Of a stretch of 64,000 nt of DNA, positions 23,964 to 33,114 are shown piece by piece. Each line of letters begins with the position of its first letter. The stretch's first letter is position 1. The notes beneath the pieces were generated by a model. The model made no database searches, was not told where the DNA came from, and was given only the letters and a program-made list of their open reading frames with translations. The stretch comes from Candidatus Aquidulcis sp. (lineage in GTDB: Bacteria; Chloroflexota; Anaerolineae; UBA4142). The stretch lies in NCBI GenBank assembly GCA_020723345.1, contig DYJA01000015.1:35221-99220 (forward strand). Direction: 5' to 3'. Made by a program: the position numbers and the translations under genes.

Positions 23964-25142
23964 ATGACATCGCCAACCGTCAGTGTGATCATTCCTGCGT
24001 ACGACGCGGCGCGGTGGTTGCGCGAGGCAATCGTTAGTGTGTTGAATCAGAACTTCCAGGATTTTGAGATCGTCGTCGTGGATGATGGTTCGACTGACGA
24101 CACGCGCCAAATCGTCGAATCGTTTACCGATTCGCGCTTGCGGTATATCTACCAGCCGAATCGCGGATTGTCGGCGGCGCGGAATACGGGAATTCGCGCT
24201 GCTTTGGGGCGCTACATCGCATTGCTGGACGCGGACGATGTTTTCAAGCCAGACAAACTCGCCAAGCAGGTTGCTATACTGGAAGGCGAACCGAATATCG
24301 GATTAGTTTTGTGCGGCTATGAATTGATTGACGAATCGGGTCGCGTGTTGAGAGAGGAAAAGCCGTACCTGCGTGTTCCCGAGGTTGACTTGCGCACGGT
24401 TCTTTTTTGGAATCCACTCCTGCCTAGCACATTGTTGATTCGGCGCGTGTGGCTCGACCGAGTTGGTATGTTTGACGAATCTCTGCGGCGATACGAAGAC
24501 TGGGATTTTGCGGTGCGGATCGCGTTTGCCGGATGTCAAATGCGCTGGGTTAGGGAAACATTGCTGGGTTATCGTCGGCATCAAGCGAATATGTCTACCG
24601 CCGCGCAGTTGGTGCCGGTGGCGACTGACGCTGCCGTCAAATTCATGTCCCAATTCTTCGCACGTCCCGATCTGCCCGACGCTGTGTGCGCGCTGCAAGA
24701 CCGAGTATTCGGAAATCTGTATCTCGATGCGGCGGCGCGCGCGTACGGCGCGGGCTTGGGTGAGCGCGGGCGGCAGTGGCTGGAGATGGCGGTATCGTAC
24801 GATCTTGATTTGCTACGCGGCGATCCTCCACGCTGGGTTGTCGCGCTGTGCGGACACGCGCAGACCGCGTTAGTCGAAGATTGGCGAGCGTACCTTTACA
24901 CGATTGCCGCGCATCTGCCGCTTGGTGACGCTTTTCAAAAATGGAATCATCAACGTCTAGTCGCCAATTTTTATGCGGCGGAAGCGTTTAGACATCTGAA
25001 TTTACAGCAACGCGCTCTGGCATGGCGATCCGCGTTGAGCGCAATATGGTCAGATATTCACCTAGTGAGAAATCGGGGTCTTCTGAAAATCTTCCTGTCC
25101 GGTCAAATCTTATTGAAACGGAGTGGTCAAGCAATCCGATGA
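23964..25142 (+). CDS. GT2 family glycosyltransferase
   Basis: 392 residues. GT-A hallmarks: VSVIIPAYDAARWLREAI, EIVVVDDGSTDDTRQIV, ALLDADDVFKPDKL (DxD), and a late RRYEDWDFAVRIA (ED acidic pair). It has an extra 120-residue C-terminal helical region. It overlaps the next GT2 gene by ATGA, so the two are co-translated. Confidence 0.92.
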   Translation: MTSPTVSVIIPAYDAARWLREAIVSVLNQNFQDFEIVVVDDGSTDDTRQIVESFTDSRLRYIYQPNRGLSAARNTGIRAALGRYIALLDADDVFKPDKLAKQVAILEGEPNIGLVLCGYELIDESGRVLREEKPYLRVPEVDLRTVLFWNPLLPSTLLIRRVWLDRVGMFDESLRRYEDWDFAVRIAFAGCQMRWVRETLLGYRRHQANMSTAAQLVPVATDAAVKFMSQFFARPDLPDAVCALQDRVFGNLYLDAAARAYGAGLGERGRQWLEMAVSYDLDLLRGDPPRWVVALCGHAQTALVEDWRAYLYTIAAHLPLGDAFQKWNHQRLVANFYAAEAFRHLNLQQRALAWRSALSAIWSDIHLVRNRGLLKIFLSGQILLKRSGQAIR

Positions 25143-26014
25143 GTACTTCCCTTGTTACGATTGTTTTATCAACCTATAATGGCGAACGTTACATCCGCGA
25201 ATCCATTGATAGCTGTCTCAGTCAAACGTACGGAAATTTCGAGTTGATTGTTGTAAATGATGGTTCGACGGATAGGACAAGTGAGATTCTCGCTGGATAT
25301 AGTGATCCGCGCATCCGAGTTATCCAACATGAAACCAACAAAAAGTTGCCAGCAGCATTGAACACCGGCTTTAGAGCCAGCCGGGGTGAGTATCTGACTT
25401 TGACCTCGGACGACAACCGGTATGCGCCAAACGCGTTGAGTGTATTGGTGGAGGCACTGCAATCAAGACCGCAGGTGGGATTGGTATATTCAGGGTATCG
25501 TTTGATTGACGAGCATGGGAACTTTATTCGGAATGTTCTCGCCGAGCCCCCCGAATTGCTGAACAGAAAATGTGTTGTGGGAGCATCCTTTCTATTCCGG
25601 CGTCAAGTTTATCAAGTTATTGGTGACTTTAATGAAGAGTTATTTGGGATCGAAGATTACGAATATTGGTTGAGAATTGCACAACGGTTTCGGATTGAAG
25701 CGATTGACGATATTCTGTACGACTATCGGGTGCATCCTGCATCCCTAACGAGTCGCGACACTTTGGCGCAACGTGCCCAAGCGCTTGATCGGGTGCAGAC
25801 AATATTTTTTGGCGCAGATCCAAATCGCTTCAAGAGATATTTGGGTGAGTTGTACATGGCGCGCGCATTCGAAGATTATCTGCGCGGGCAATTCAGTTCG
25901 GTCCCCATGTTGGTGCTACGTGCTTTGGTCCGTAAGCCAGATTTCGTGAGTAATCGTGGTGTCTGGTCTATATTCTTTCGATCCTTGCTCAAGCGAGTGC
26001 GCTTTGCCATGTAA
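25139..26014 (+). CDS. GT2 family glycosyltransferase
   Basis: 291 residues from ATG 25139, which overlaps the preceding stop. Motifs: VTIVLSTYNGERYIRESIDSCLSQTY, LIVVNDGSTDRT, a TSDDN acceptor-metal motif (LTLTSDDNRYAP) and FNEELFGIEDYEYWLRIA. It is paralogous to the upstream GT2, with a shorter C-terminus. It lies in the low-GC island. Confidence 0.92.
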   Translation: MSTSLVTIVLSTYNGERYIRESIDSCLSQTYGNFELIVVNDGSTDRTSEILAGYSDPRIRVIQHETNKKLPAALNTGFRASRGEYLTLTSDDNRYAPNALSVLVEALQSRPQVGLVYSGYRLIDEHGNFIRNVLAEPPELLNRKCVVGASFLFRRQVYQVIGDFNEELFGIEDYEYWLRIAQRFRIEAIDDILYDYRVHPASLTSRDTLAQRAQALDRVQTIFFGADPNRFKRYLGELYMARAFEDYLRGQFSSVPMLVLRALVRKPDFVSNRGVWSIFFRSLLKRVRFAM

Positions 26015-26031
26015 CTGACGAATTGTCTCAC

Positions 26032-26250
26032 ATGAGAATTTTTGTCTACCATAATCTGCCATCCGGGGGAGCAAAGCGGACACTTCAGGAGCAGGTCAAG
26101 CGTTTATCCAAAGATCATCAAATCCATGTCTTTACTCTGAGTTGTGCTGAGCACGCGTTCGCTGACCTCAGACCATTTTGTAGCGCGCACCAAGTATTCC
26201 TTTTCGAGCAAGCCATTGACGTGATACGGCCTAACAAATTGCACACATGA
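26032..26250 (+). pseudogene. 5' fragment of a GT1/GT4 glycosyltransferase
   Basis: About 58 residues (IFVYHNLPSGGAKRTLQEQVKRLSKDH...) match the first 58 of the complete gene at 30011, at high nucleotide identity over 26044-26210 versus 30020-30186. The frame then leaves the family (AIDVIRPNKLHT) and stops at the wecB-like start. It is too short for activity. It marks a duplication or cassette junction. Confidence 0.9.
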
Positions 26251-27314
26251 AAATTCTTTCCATCGTCGGCGCGCGCCCTGAATTCGTGCAAGCCGCGCTC
26301 TTGAGCGAAGCGATTCGCCGACAACACACCGAAATCTTGGTTCACACCGGTCAGCACTATGACTATATGATGAACGACGTTTTCTTCCGCGATTTGGAAC
26401 TGCGCGCGCCGGACTATAACCTCGACGTTGGATCGGGCAGTCACGCGCGGCAGACCGGCGAGATCATGATCCGTTCCGAAGAGGTACTGCTGCGCGAAAA
26501 GCCGGACTGGGTGATCGTGCGCGGCGATACGAACTCGACGCTGGGCGCGGCGCTCGCGGCGACAAAACTTCAGATCCCGGTCGCGCACATCGAAGCCGGG
26601 ATGCGGAGTTTTAATCGCGCGATGCCGGAAGAGATCAATCGCGTCCTTGCGGATCGGCTTGCCGATCTTTTGTTTTGCGCGACGGAAACGGCGGTGCGAA
26701 ATCTCGCGCAAGAAGGCATCGTCTCCGGCGTGCATTGCGTCGGCGATGTGATGTATGACGCGGCGCTGCGCTTTGCGCCGATCGCGGCGGCGCAGTCGCG
26801 TGTGTTGGAGCAACTCCAACTTGTTCCCCAAAAATATTTGCTCGTCACCGCGCATCGTTCCGCCAATACGGACAATCGCGAAAATCTCCGGCGAATTTGC
26901 AGCGCGCTCGATCAGTTGCGCGAGCCGGTCATTTTTCCCGTGCATCCGCGCACGCGCGCCGCGCTGAAGGAAGCGCAAATCGAAACGCGTCCGCACATTC
27001 GACTGATCGAGCCGGTCGGTTATCTTGACATGCTCAATCTGGAAAAGCACGCGCGCAGGATTCTGACTGATTCGGGCGGCGTGCAGCGCGAGGCGTACTA
27101 TCTCGGCGTGCCGTGCGTCACTTTGCGCGACGAGACAGAATGGGTGGAAACAATTGACGACGGCTGGAACGTGCTGGTCGGTACGGATGTGAATCGAATC
27201 GTGAACGCGGTCGAAACGTTCGATCCGCCGACGGACAAGCCCAGCGGTCGGTTCGGCGACGGACACGCGAGCGAAAAGATCATCGAAATTCTAGGCCGAA
27301 TGGGGAGTAAATGA
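26247..27314 (+). CDS. Non-hydrolysing UDP-GlcNAc 2-epimerase family (WecB/WbpI-like)
   Basis: 355 residues. Family hallmarks: VGARPEFVQAALL, HTGQHYDYMMNDVFF, GDTNSTLGAALAATKLQIPVAHIEAGMRSFNRAMPEEINR, HRSANTDN and DSGGVQREAYYLGVPCVTLRDETEW. The VGARPEF start and the neighbouring WbpD/E/B-like genes favour a WbpI-type role on UDP-diacetamido-glucuronate over plain UDP-GlcNAc. It overlaps the GT fragment by ATGA. Confidence 0.93.
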   Translation: MKILSIVGARPEFVQAALLSEAIRRQHTEILVHTGQHYDYMMNDVFFRDLELRAPDYNLDVGSGSHARQTGEIMIRSEEVLLREKPDWVIVRGDTNSTLGAALAATKLQIPVAHIEAGMRSFNRAMPEEINRVLADRLADLLFCATETAVRNLAQEGIVSGVHCVGDVMYDAALRFAPIAAAQSRVLEQLQLVPQKYLLVTAHRSANTDNRENLRRICSALDQLREPVIFPVHPRTRAALKEAQIETRPHIRLIEPVGYLDMLNLEKHARRILTDSGGVQREAYYLGVPCVTLRDETEWVETIDDGWNVLVGTDVNRIVNAVETFDPPTDKPSGRFGDGHASEKIIEILGRMGSK

Positions 27315-27913
27315 TTCATCCAACCGCGGAGGTGTCACCGCGCGCAACTATCGGCGAGGGAACGAAGGTTTGGCATCAAGTTCAAATTCGCGAAGGCGCG
27401 GTGCTTGGGAAAAATTGTATTCTCGGCAAGGGCGCGTACGTGGATTTCGACGTGCGTATCGGCGACAATGTGAAAATTCAGAATGGCGTGTTTGTTTATC
27501 ACGGCGCGACCATCGAGGATGGCGTCTTTTTGGGTCCGATGGTTTGTTTGACGAACGACAAATTGCCGCGCGCGATCAATCCCGACGGCACGCTCAAGTC
27601 GGACGCGGATTGGGTCGTCGGCAAGATTCTGATCAAGACCGGTGCATCTATCGGCGCGCGCGCGGTCATTTTACCGGATGTGACGATTGGACGATTCGCG
27701 CTCGTCGGCGCGGGTTCGGTCGTCACCAAAGATGTGCCCGACTATGGTTTGGTCTATGGTAACCCGGCGCGACTCGTTGGGTTCGTTTGCCGGTGCGCGC
27801 GAAAACTAGAGATGGCGCAAATTGGTTCTAGCGTTGTCAAGATGCGTTGTCCGGCGTGCAGGGCAGAGTACGAGATTCCGAAAACAAGTTTTGATCTGAA
27901 GGTCATAGGATGA
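27311..27913 (+). CDS. Hexapeptide N-acetyltransferase (WbpD-like)
   Basis: 200 residues of left-handed beta-helix: VSPRATIGEGTKVWHQVQIREGAVLGKNCILGKGAYVDFDVRIGDNVKIQNGVFVYHGATIEDGVF, ending VYGNPARLVGFVCRC. The pattern is that of WbpD/WlbB enzymes, which acetylate the 3-amino group of UDP-GlcNAc(3NH2)A. A short Cys tail (CPAC) follows. It overlaps its neighbours by 4 bases on both sides. Confidence 0.92.
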   Translation: MIHPTAEVSPRATIGEGTKVWHQVQIREGAVLGKNCILGKGAYVDFDVRIGDNVKIQNGVFVYHGATIEDGVFLGPMVCLTNDKLPRAINPDGTLKSDADWVVGKILIKTGASIGARAVILPDVTIGRFALVGAGSVVTKDVPDYGLVYGNPARLVGFVCRCARKLEMAQIGSSVVKMRCPACRAEYEIPKTSFDLKVIG

Positions 27914-28992
27914 ATAATATCAACATCGCTGCGCCCACGATGGGCAAGGAAGAAAAAGAAGCGGTTCTCGCAGTTTTGGATTCGGGGCAGATCGCGCAAG
28001 GCGCGGTCACGAAAAAATTCGAAGAGCGATTCGCGGCGTACTGCGGCATCAAGTTTGCCGTGGCGACTACGTCGGGCACGACTGCGCTGCAAGCCGCGTT
28101 GATGGCGCACGGCATCGGCGCAGGCGACGAGGTGATCACGTCGGCGTTCACCTTCATCGCGACGGCGAACACGATTTTGGGAACAGGCGCGAAACCGGTG
28201 TTTGCCGACATTGACGAGACGACGTTCAATCTCGATCCGCAACTCGTCGCCGCGAAAATCACGCCGCGCACCAAAGCGATTATGCCGGTGCATCTGTACG
28301 GTTTGCCGTGCGATATGGCGGCGCTGAACGCGCTCGCGCAGAAACACAATCTCGTCATCATCGAAGACGCGGCGCAGGCGGTCGGCGCGGAGATTGACGG
28401 GCGCAAAGCCGGAGCGTTTGGGACAGGTTGTTTCTCGTTTTACGCGACCAAGAATTTGACGACGGCAGAAGGGGGCATGATTACGACGAACGACGCAACT
28501 CTCGCGCAAAAATTGCAGATGATTCGTCAGCACGGTATGCGCCAACGTTATTTGCATGAAACGCTCGGGTTCAATTTCCGTATGACGGACATTCAAGCGG
28601 CAATCGGCGTCGCGCAACTCGACAAGTTGGAGGCGATGACGGCGAAACGGATCGCGAACGCGAATTTCTTTTCTAAAGAGTTGAGCGCGACGGTGCGCGT
28701 GCCGGTCGTCCCGCCGGGTTATCGCCACGTGTATCATCAGTACACGATTCGCGTGCGCGGCGACCGCGATCAGATCGTCGAGCAATTGAAAGAGCGCGGC
28801 ATCGGTGCCGGGATTTACTATCCGATTCCGATTCACCAACAGCCGTTCTATTGGCAGATGGGCTTTCGCGACACGCTGCCGGTTTCGGAGATGCTGGCAA
28901 AGCAGGTGATTTCTCTGCCGGTGCATCCCGCGCTGAGTCAAGCCGATTTGGAACGAATCATTCGGGAGGTGCGCGCGCTATGCTCAACGTAG
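27910..28992 (+). CDS. DegT/DnrJ/EryC1/StrS aminotransferase (WbpE-like)
   Basis: 360 residues. PLP lysine Lys181 lies in FSFYATKNLTTAEGGM. Other motifs: ATTSGTTALQAALMAHGIGAGDEVITSAFTFIATAN, IIEDAAQAVGAEIDGRKAGAFG and GFNFRMTDIQAAIGVAQL. It transfers an amino group to a 3-keto sugar nucleotide, the step between the WbpB-like dehydrogenase and WbpD-like acetyltransferase. It overlaps the dehydrogenase gene by 13 bases. Confidence 0.94.
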   Translation: MNNINIAAPTMGKEEKEAVLAVLDSGQIAQGAVTKKFEERFAAYCGIKFAVATTSGTTALQAALMAHGIGAGDEVITSAFTFIATANTILGTGAKPVFADIDETTFNLDPQLVAAKITPRTKAIMPVHLYGLPCDMAALNALAQKHNLVIIEDAAQAVGAEIDGRKAGAFGTGCFSFYATKNLTTAEGGMITTNDATLAQKLQMIRQHGMRQRYLHETLGFNFRMTDIQAAIGVAQLDKLEAMTAKRIANANFFSKELSATVRVPVVPPGYRHVYHQYTIRVRGDRDQIVEQLKERGIGAGIYYPIPIHQQPFYWQMGFRDTLPVSEMLAKQVISLPVHPALSQADLERIIREVRALCST

Positions 28993-29984
28993 GCGTTATC
29001 GGCGTCGGTGCGATGGGGCGTAACCATGTGCGCGTGTACGCGGAGATGGACGCCGCGCGCGTCTGCCTCGCGGCAATCACCGACGTGAATCCAGCCATCG
29101 GCAAAAAGTTTGCGGCGCAGTACAATCGGCGCGCGTACACGGATTACCGCGAGATGCTCGACCAAGAGAAACTAGACGCGGTTTCGATTGTCGTGCCGAC
29201 GTCGCTTCATCGCCAGGTGACCGAGGAGGTACTTGCTCGCGGTGTCGCCGTGTTGTTGGAGAAACCGATTGCCGGGACGCACGCAGACGGTCGCGCGATT
29301 ATTGATTGCGCCAAGCGCAATGGTGTTATGCTGGCGATTGGTCACATCGAGCGATTCAATCCGGCAATTGTGGTGCTGAAGCAGCGACTGGACGCGAACG
29401 CGCTCGGCAAATTGTTCGAAATCAGGACGCGGCGGTTGGGTCCGATTCCCGGTCGCATCGAAGACGCCGGAGTCGTGATTGATCTGGCGACGCACGATAT
29501 TGACTTGATGCAATGGCTCGTCGGCGCGCCGGTCAAACGCGCGCATGCGGAAATTCAGCGCCATGTACATCTCGCGTACGAAGATTCGTTTTTCGGTTTG
29601 GCGCAGTTTGAAAACGGCGTGAATGGTTTACTCGACGTGAGTTGGCTCGTGCCGACCAAGGTGCGGCAAACTTCTGTCGTCGGCGAGCGCGGCATGTTCG
29701 TCGTGGATACGCTGACGCAGGAATTGTACTTTTACGAGAACGATTACGTGATTGGGTCGGGTCTGCCCGGCGCGCACATCATCGAAGGGAATATGACCAA
29801 GATCAAGATCGAGCGAAAAGAACCATTGCGCGCCGAGTTGGAGAACTTTGTCGCGGCGATTGAGAATGGCGCGGGGCAGATCGTGACTGGCGAGGAAGGA
29901 TTACAGAATCTCGATCTGGCCTTAACGTTTCTGCAGAGTGCGTATGAGGGTCGCGTGGTTGATATGGCAGAAAGTGTTTGTTGA
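28980..29984 (+). CDS. Gfo/Idh/MocA oxidoreductase (WbpB-like)
   Basis: 334 residues from ATG 28980; the longer frame is the aminotransferase read in another frame. Rossmann motif GVIGVGAMGRNHVRVY at the start; EKPIAGTHADG and the catalytic-region DLATHDIDLMQWL are typical. It would oxidise the C3 hydroxyl of UDP-GlcNAcA to feed the aminotransferase. With the other three genes it makes a complete set after UDP-GlcNAc dehydrogenase, which is not in this window. Confidence 0.92.
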   Translation: MLNVGVIGVGAMGRNHVRVYAEMDAARVCLAAITDVNPAIGKKFAAQYNRRAYTDYREMLDQEKLDAVSIVVPTSLHRQVTEEVLARGVAVLLEKPIAGTHADGRAIIDCAKRNGVMLAIGHIERFNPAIVVLKQRLDANALGKLFEIRTRRLGPIPGRIEDAGVVIDLATHDIDLMQWLVGAPVKRAHAEIQRHVHLAYEDSFFGLAQFENGVNGLLDVSWLVPTKVRQTSVVGERGMFVVDTLTQELYFYENDYVIGSGLPGAHIIEGNMTKIKIERKEPLRAELENFVAAIENGAGQIVTGEEGLQNLDLALTFLQSAYEGRVVDMAESVC

Positions 29985-30010
29985 GGACTCCAACCAACAG
30001 TGAAAGGTCT

Positions 30011-31219
30011 ATGTGGATTGCTGTCTACCATAATCTACCCTCCGGGGGAGCAAAGCGGACGCTTCAGGAGCAAGTCAAACGCTTATCAAAAGATCATCGA
30101 GTCCATGTCTTTACCTTGAGTTGCGCTGAGCATGAGTTCGCCGACCTTCAACCATTTTGCGACGCGCATAAAGTATTCCCTTTCACGCCATTACCTCTTT
30201 TCCGCAGTCCGTTCGGTCGGCTGAACCAACTCGTCCGAATCGCGGATCTAGTACGGTTGCGACGCGTCGGCGCTTGGATTGCGCGGCGAGTGGATGCGAA
30301 TGCCTATGATGTGGCTTTGGTTCATCCTTGCCAATATACCAATAGCCCTGCAATTTTGCGCTATCTCCGTACACCCAATGCGTTCTATTGCCAGGAACGT
30401 CTGCGACTGATCTATGATTCGGTTCATCCGGTTAGAAATGTCAGAGCGAACAAGATTCAGTCGGCGCTCGATTTTTTTGATCCCTTGCCCAAAGCGTATC
30501 GCAGATTTCTTGCGGCAGAAGATCGCGCGAATCTGAAATCGGCTGATCGCGTTCTAGTCAATTCAGAATTCTCGCGCGCAAGTTTGGCAAGCAGTTATGG
30601 CATTTCGCCGCGCGTGTGCTATCACGGCGTAGACACAAACCTGTTTCGTCCACTGAATCTGCCTAAAGAACAGTTCGTGCTTTCTGTCGGCGCGCTGCGA
30701 CCAAACAAGGGATTCGATTTTATCGTCGAAGGTTTGGCACGACTTGACCCAGCGATTCGTCCCGCGCTAAAGATTGTGAGTAATTACATTGATCCCTTGG
30801 AGCGCACTTACTTGGAGAAATTTTGCAATCAAGTCCAGGTAAGTCTGCATCTGTCACATTTGGTTGACGATGAAACGCTCTGTGCTCTTTACAATCGCAC
30901 GATGCTAACAGTTTATGCGCCAGTGTTAGAACCTTTTGGGCTTGTCCCTCTCGAGTCAATGGCGTGCGGGACGCCGGTGGTGGCGGTCGGCGAAGGCGGC
31001 GTTTGTGAAACCGTCGTAGATAATGTCACAGGGCGACTGACGCCACGCGATTCGATGCAATTTGCGGAAAGCATTCGCTGGTTGTTAGAAAATCCGGGCA
31101 TCAGAGAGCAGTATGGCAAGCAAGCGCGCGAATATGTCATGGAGAAATGGACGTGGGAAAAGGCGACGATGCAATTGACTCGACATTTAGCAGATGTCGC
31201 TGATCGAAAGAACGCCTAG
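30011..31219 (+). CDS. GT4-type glycosyltransferase
   Basis: 402 residues from ATG 30011. N-terminal VYHNLPSGGAKRTLQEQV, then a GT-B C-domain with LSVGALRPNKGFDFIVEGLARL and EPFGLVPLESMACGTPVVAVGEGGVCETV (E-x7-E retaining motif). It is the complete version of the fragment at 26032, on the far side of the four-gene sugar cassette. Confidence 0.92.
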   Translation: MWIAVYHNLPSGGAKRTLQEQVKRLSKDHRVHVFTLSCAEHEFADLQPFCDAHKVFPFTPLPLFRSPFGRLNQLVRIADLVRLRRVGAWIARRVDANAYDVALVHPCQYTNSPAILRYLRTPNAFYCQERLRLIYDSVHPVRNVRANKIQSALDFFDPLPKAYRRFLAAEDRANLKSADRVLVNSEFSRASLASSYGISPRVCYHGVDTNLFRPLNLPKEQFVLSVGALRPNKGFDFIVEGLARLDPAIRPALKIVSNYIDPLERTYLEKFCNQVQVSLHLSHLVDDETLCALYNRTMLTVYAPVLEPFGLVPLESMACGTPVVAVGEGGVCETVVDNVTGRLTPRDSMQFAESIRWLLENPGIREQYGKQAREYVMEKWTWEKATMQLTRHLADVADRKNA

Positions 31220-32125
31220 GTGCAAAACTCCAAGGTCGGCATTGTTATTTTGCATTGGAATCACGCCAAAGACACTCTGAATTGCTTGGCGGCGGTTTCC
31301 AACTTGGACTATTCGCCGATTGAGGTACTCGTCGTTGACAATGGCTCAACCGAACCAGTTGCGCAAAAGGCAATTGAGGTTTTCCCTCACGCGCAGATTC
31401 TAACAAACCCGCGCAACCTCGGCTACACCGGCGGGAACAACAAAGGAATCGAGACCGCGCTCAACCTGGGTTGCGAATATGTTTGGCTGCTGAACGATGA
31501 TGTGATCGTATCGCCCGATTCTTTGTCGGCGTTAATGCAAGTCGCGCAAGCAAAGCCGATGGCTGGTTTTTTAGGTCCAATGATCTACACGCGCGAAGAT
31601 GCGCAATGTATTTTGTCGGCAGGTGGTATGTTGGAGGGCGGATGGCGCGCGCGGCATCGTGGCATTGGCGAGTATGGTCGAGGTCAATTTGATCAAGTCG
31701 CCGACGTAGACTACTTGTCCGGTTGCGCCTTGCTCGTCAGCCGCCAAGCCATTGGGCAAATTGGTTCCTTGGACGACGATTTCTTCGCTTATCACGAAGA
31801 TATCGAATGGTGCTACAGGGGAAAACGCGCCGGGTTCAAAGTCCTGTTTGTGCCGCAAGCCAAAGTGTGGCACCCGGATACGCGGCGTCGGGATAACGAT
31901 TCGCCATCTGTTACCTACTACATTGCGCGCAATAGTTTGCTGTTCGCAAAGAAACATCGTCTTGCTTCAGTCATTTGGTTTCATCTCTTGCCCGGTTACC
32001 TGCGTACCCTTTTCAGTTGGAGTATCCGTCCGCGTTGGCGGCACAAACGCAAGCAACGGGACGCGCTGGCGCGCGCGCTGATTGACTTTATTCGAGGGCG
32101 CGTGGGAGCAATGCCAAGCCAATGA
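31220..32125 (+). CDS. GT2 glycosyltransferase (rhamnosyltransferase-like)
   Basis: 301 residues with GTG start directly after the previous stop. Motifs: VGIVILHWNHAKDTLNCL, VLVVDNGSTEP, NPRNLGYTGGNNKGIETAL, VWLLNDDVIVSPDSL (DD), and DDDFFAYHEDIEWCYRGKRAGF. This is the WcaA/RfbF-like GT2 subgroup. It overlaps the next GT2 by ATGA. Confidence 0.92.
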   Translation: MQNSKVGIVILHWNHAKDTLNCLAAVSNLDYSPIEVLVVDNGSTEPVAQKAIEVFPHAQILTNPRNLGYTGGNNKGIETALNLGCEYVWLLNDDVIVSPDSLSALMQVAQAKPMAGFLGPMIYTREDAQCILSAGGMLEGGWRARHRGIGEYGRGQFDQVADVDYLSGCALLVSRQAIGQIGSLDDDFFAYHEDIEWCYRGKRAGFKVLFVPQAKVWHPDTRRRDNDSPSVTYYIARNSLLFAKKHRLASVIWFHLLPGYLRTLFSWSIRPRWRHKRKQRDALARALIDFIRGRVGAMPSQ

Positions 32126-33114
32126 GCGCGAATTCCTATCGCTACGCGGTCAGCGTCATCATTCCCACATTTAATCGTCCCGATTCATTGTCTGCAACTC
32201 TGCAGGCAGTAGCCAAGCAAACCTATTCCCTCGACTGTTTTGAAGTCATCGTCGTTGACGATGGTTCAACGGAATCATATCATAAGGTTATTCAGCAAGC
32301 ATTGCCCTTTGCGATTCGATACCACCGTCAAGATAATCACGGCGAAGCGATTGCGCGCAACTATGGCGCTGAATTGGCGCAGGGAGAATTGTTGGTATTT
32401 TTGGATGATGATATGTTGATCGAGCCGGATTATCTCAAGGCGATGTTTGCTGAACACACCGCGCATCCTCAGGCGTTGCTCATCGGCACGATGTACATCA
32501 AACGTCACCCGGATGACTCGGTGTTTCGTCGGATTATGGCGGATGACATCCACTATCGTTCGTTTGGAAAGGTTCCATTCACCGAAATTCTCGCTGGAGT
32601 TTTGTCTGTCCCGCGTGATGTTTTCTCGACGCTTGGAGGAATGCAGCCCACGCCCGATAAAAAGCGCGGCGGCTGGATCGATATGGATTTTGCGTACCGG
32701 GCGCATACGGCGGGATACGAATTACGCCGTTGTCGCGACGCGATTGCGTACCACGATGATTACGCGTTGAAAGACCTCGCCGCCTATTCCAGGCGAATGT
32801 ACAATGTCTCTCGTCTAGCGGAAATGTTTTTCCAGTTGAATCCACCGCTACGCGCTCAGATTCCGATGTTTCGCGACAAAATGCCAATCGCTTGGCAGAG
32901 CGATCCATTAGCGTTAATCGTTCGCAAACTTGCCAGGCGTTTGGCTTCCACGCGGCTAGTGCTTTGGGGAATGGAACAAATCGCGCCGAGATTGGAAGGA
33001 CGATATCCCTTATCGCGGATTGGGTTGCGTCGTCTTTATCGCTGGATCATCGGTGCCTATATTTTTAGAGGTTATCGTCAGGGTTTGCGCGAGTTGCGGA
33101 AAGGGACAATGTGA
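32122..33114 (+). CDS. GT2 family glycosyltransferase
   Basis: 330 residues. VSVIIPTFNRPDSLSATLQAVAKQTY, EVIVVDDGSTESYH, LLVFLDDDMLIEPDYLKAM (DDD) and a late KKRGGWIDMDFAYRAH. The stop overlaps the GTG start of the O-antigen polymerase-like gene, so translation is coupled. Confidence 0.92.
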   Translation: MSANSYRYAVSVIIPTFNRPDSLSATLQAVAKQTYSLDCFEVIVVDDGSTESYHKVIQQALPFAIRYHRQDNHGEAIARNYGAELAQGELLVFLDDDMLIEPDYLKAMFAEHTAHPQALLIGTMYIKRHPDDSVFRRIMADDIHYRSFGKVPFTEILAGVLSVPRDVFSTLGGMQPTPDKKRGGWIDMDFAYRAHTAGYELRRCRDAIAYHDDYALKDLAAYSRRMYNVSRLAEMFFQLNPPLRAQIPMFRDKMPIAWQSDPLALIVRKLARRLASTRLVLWGMEQIAPRLEGRYPLSRIGLRRLYRWIIGAYIFRGYRQGLRELRKGTM

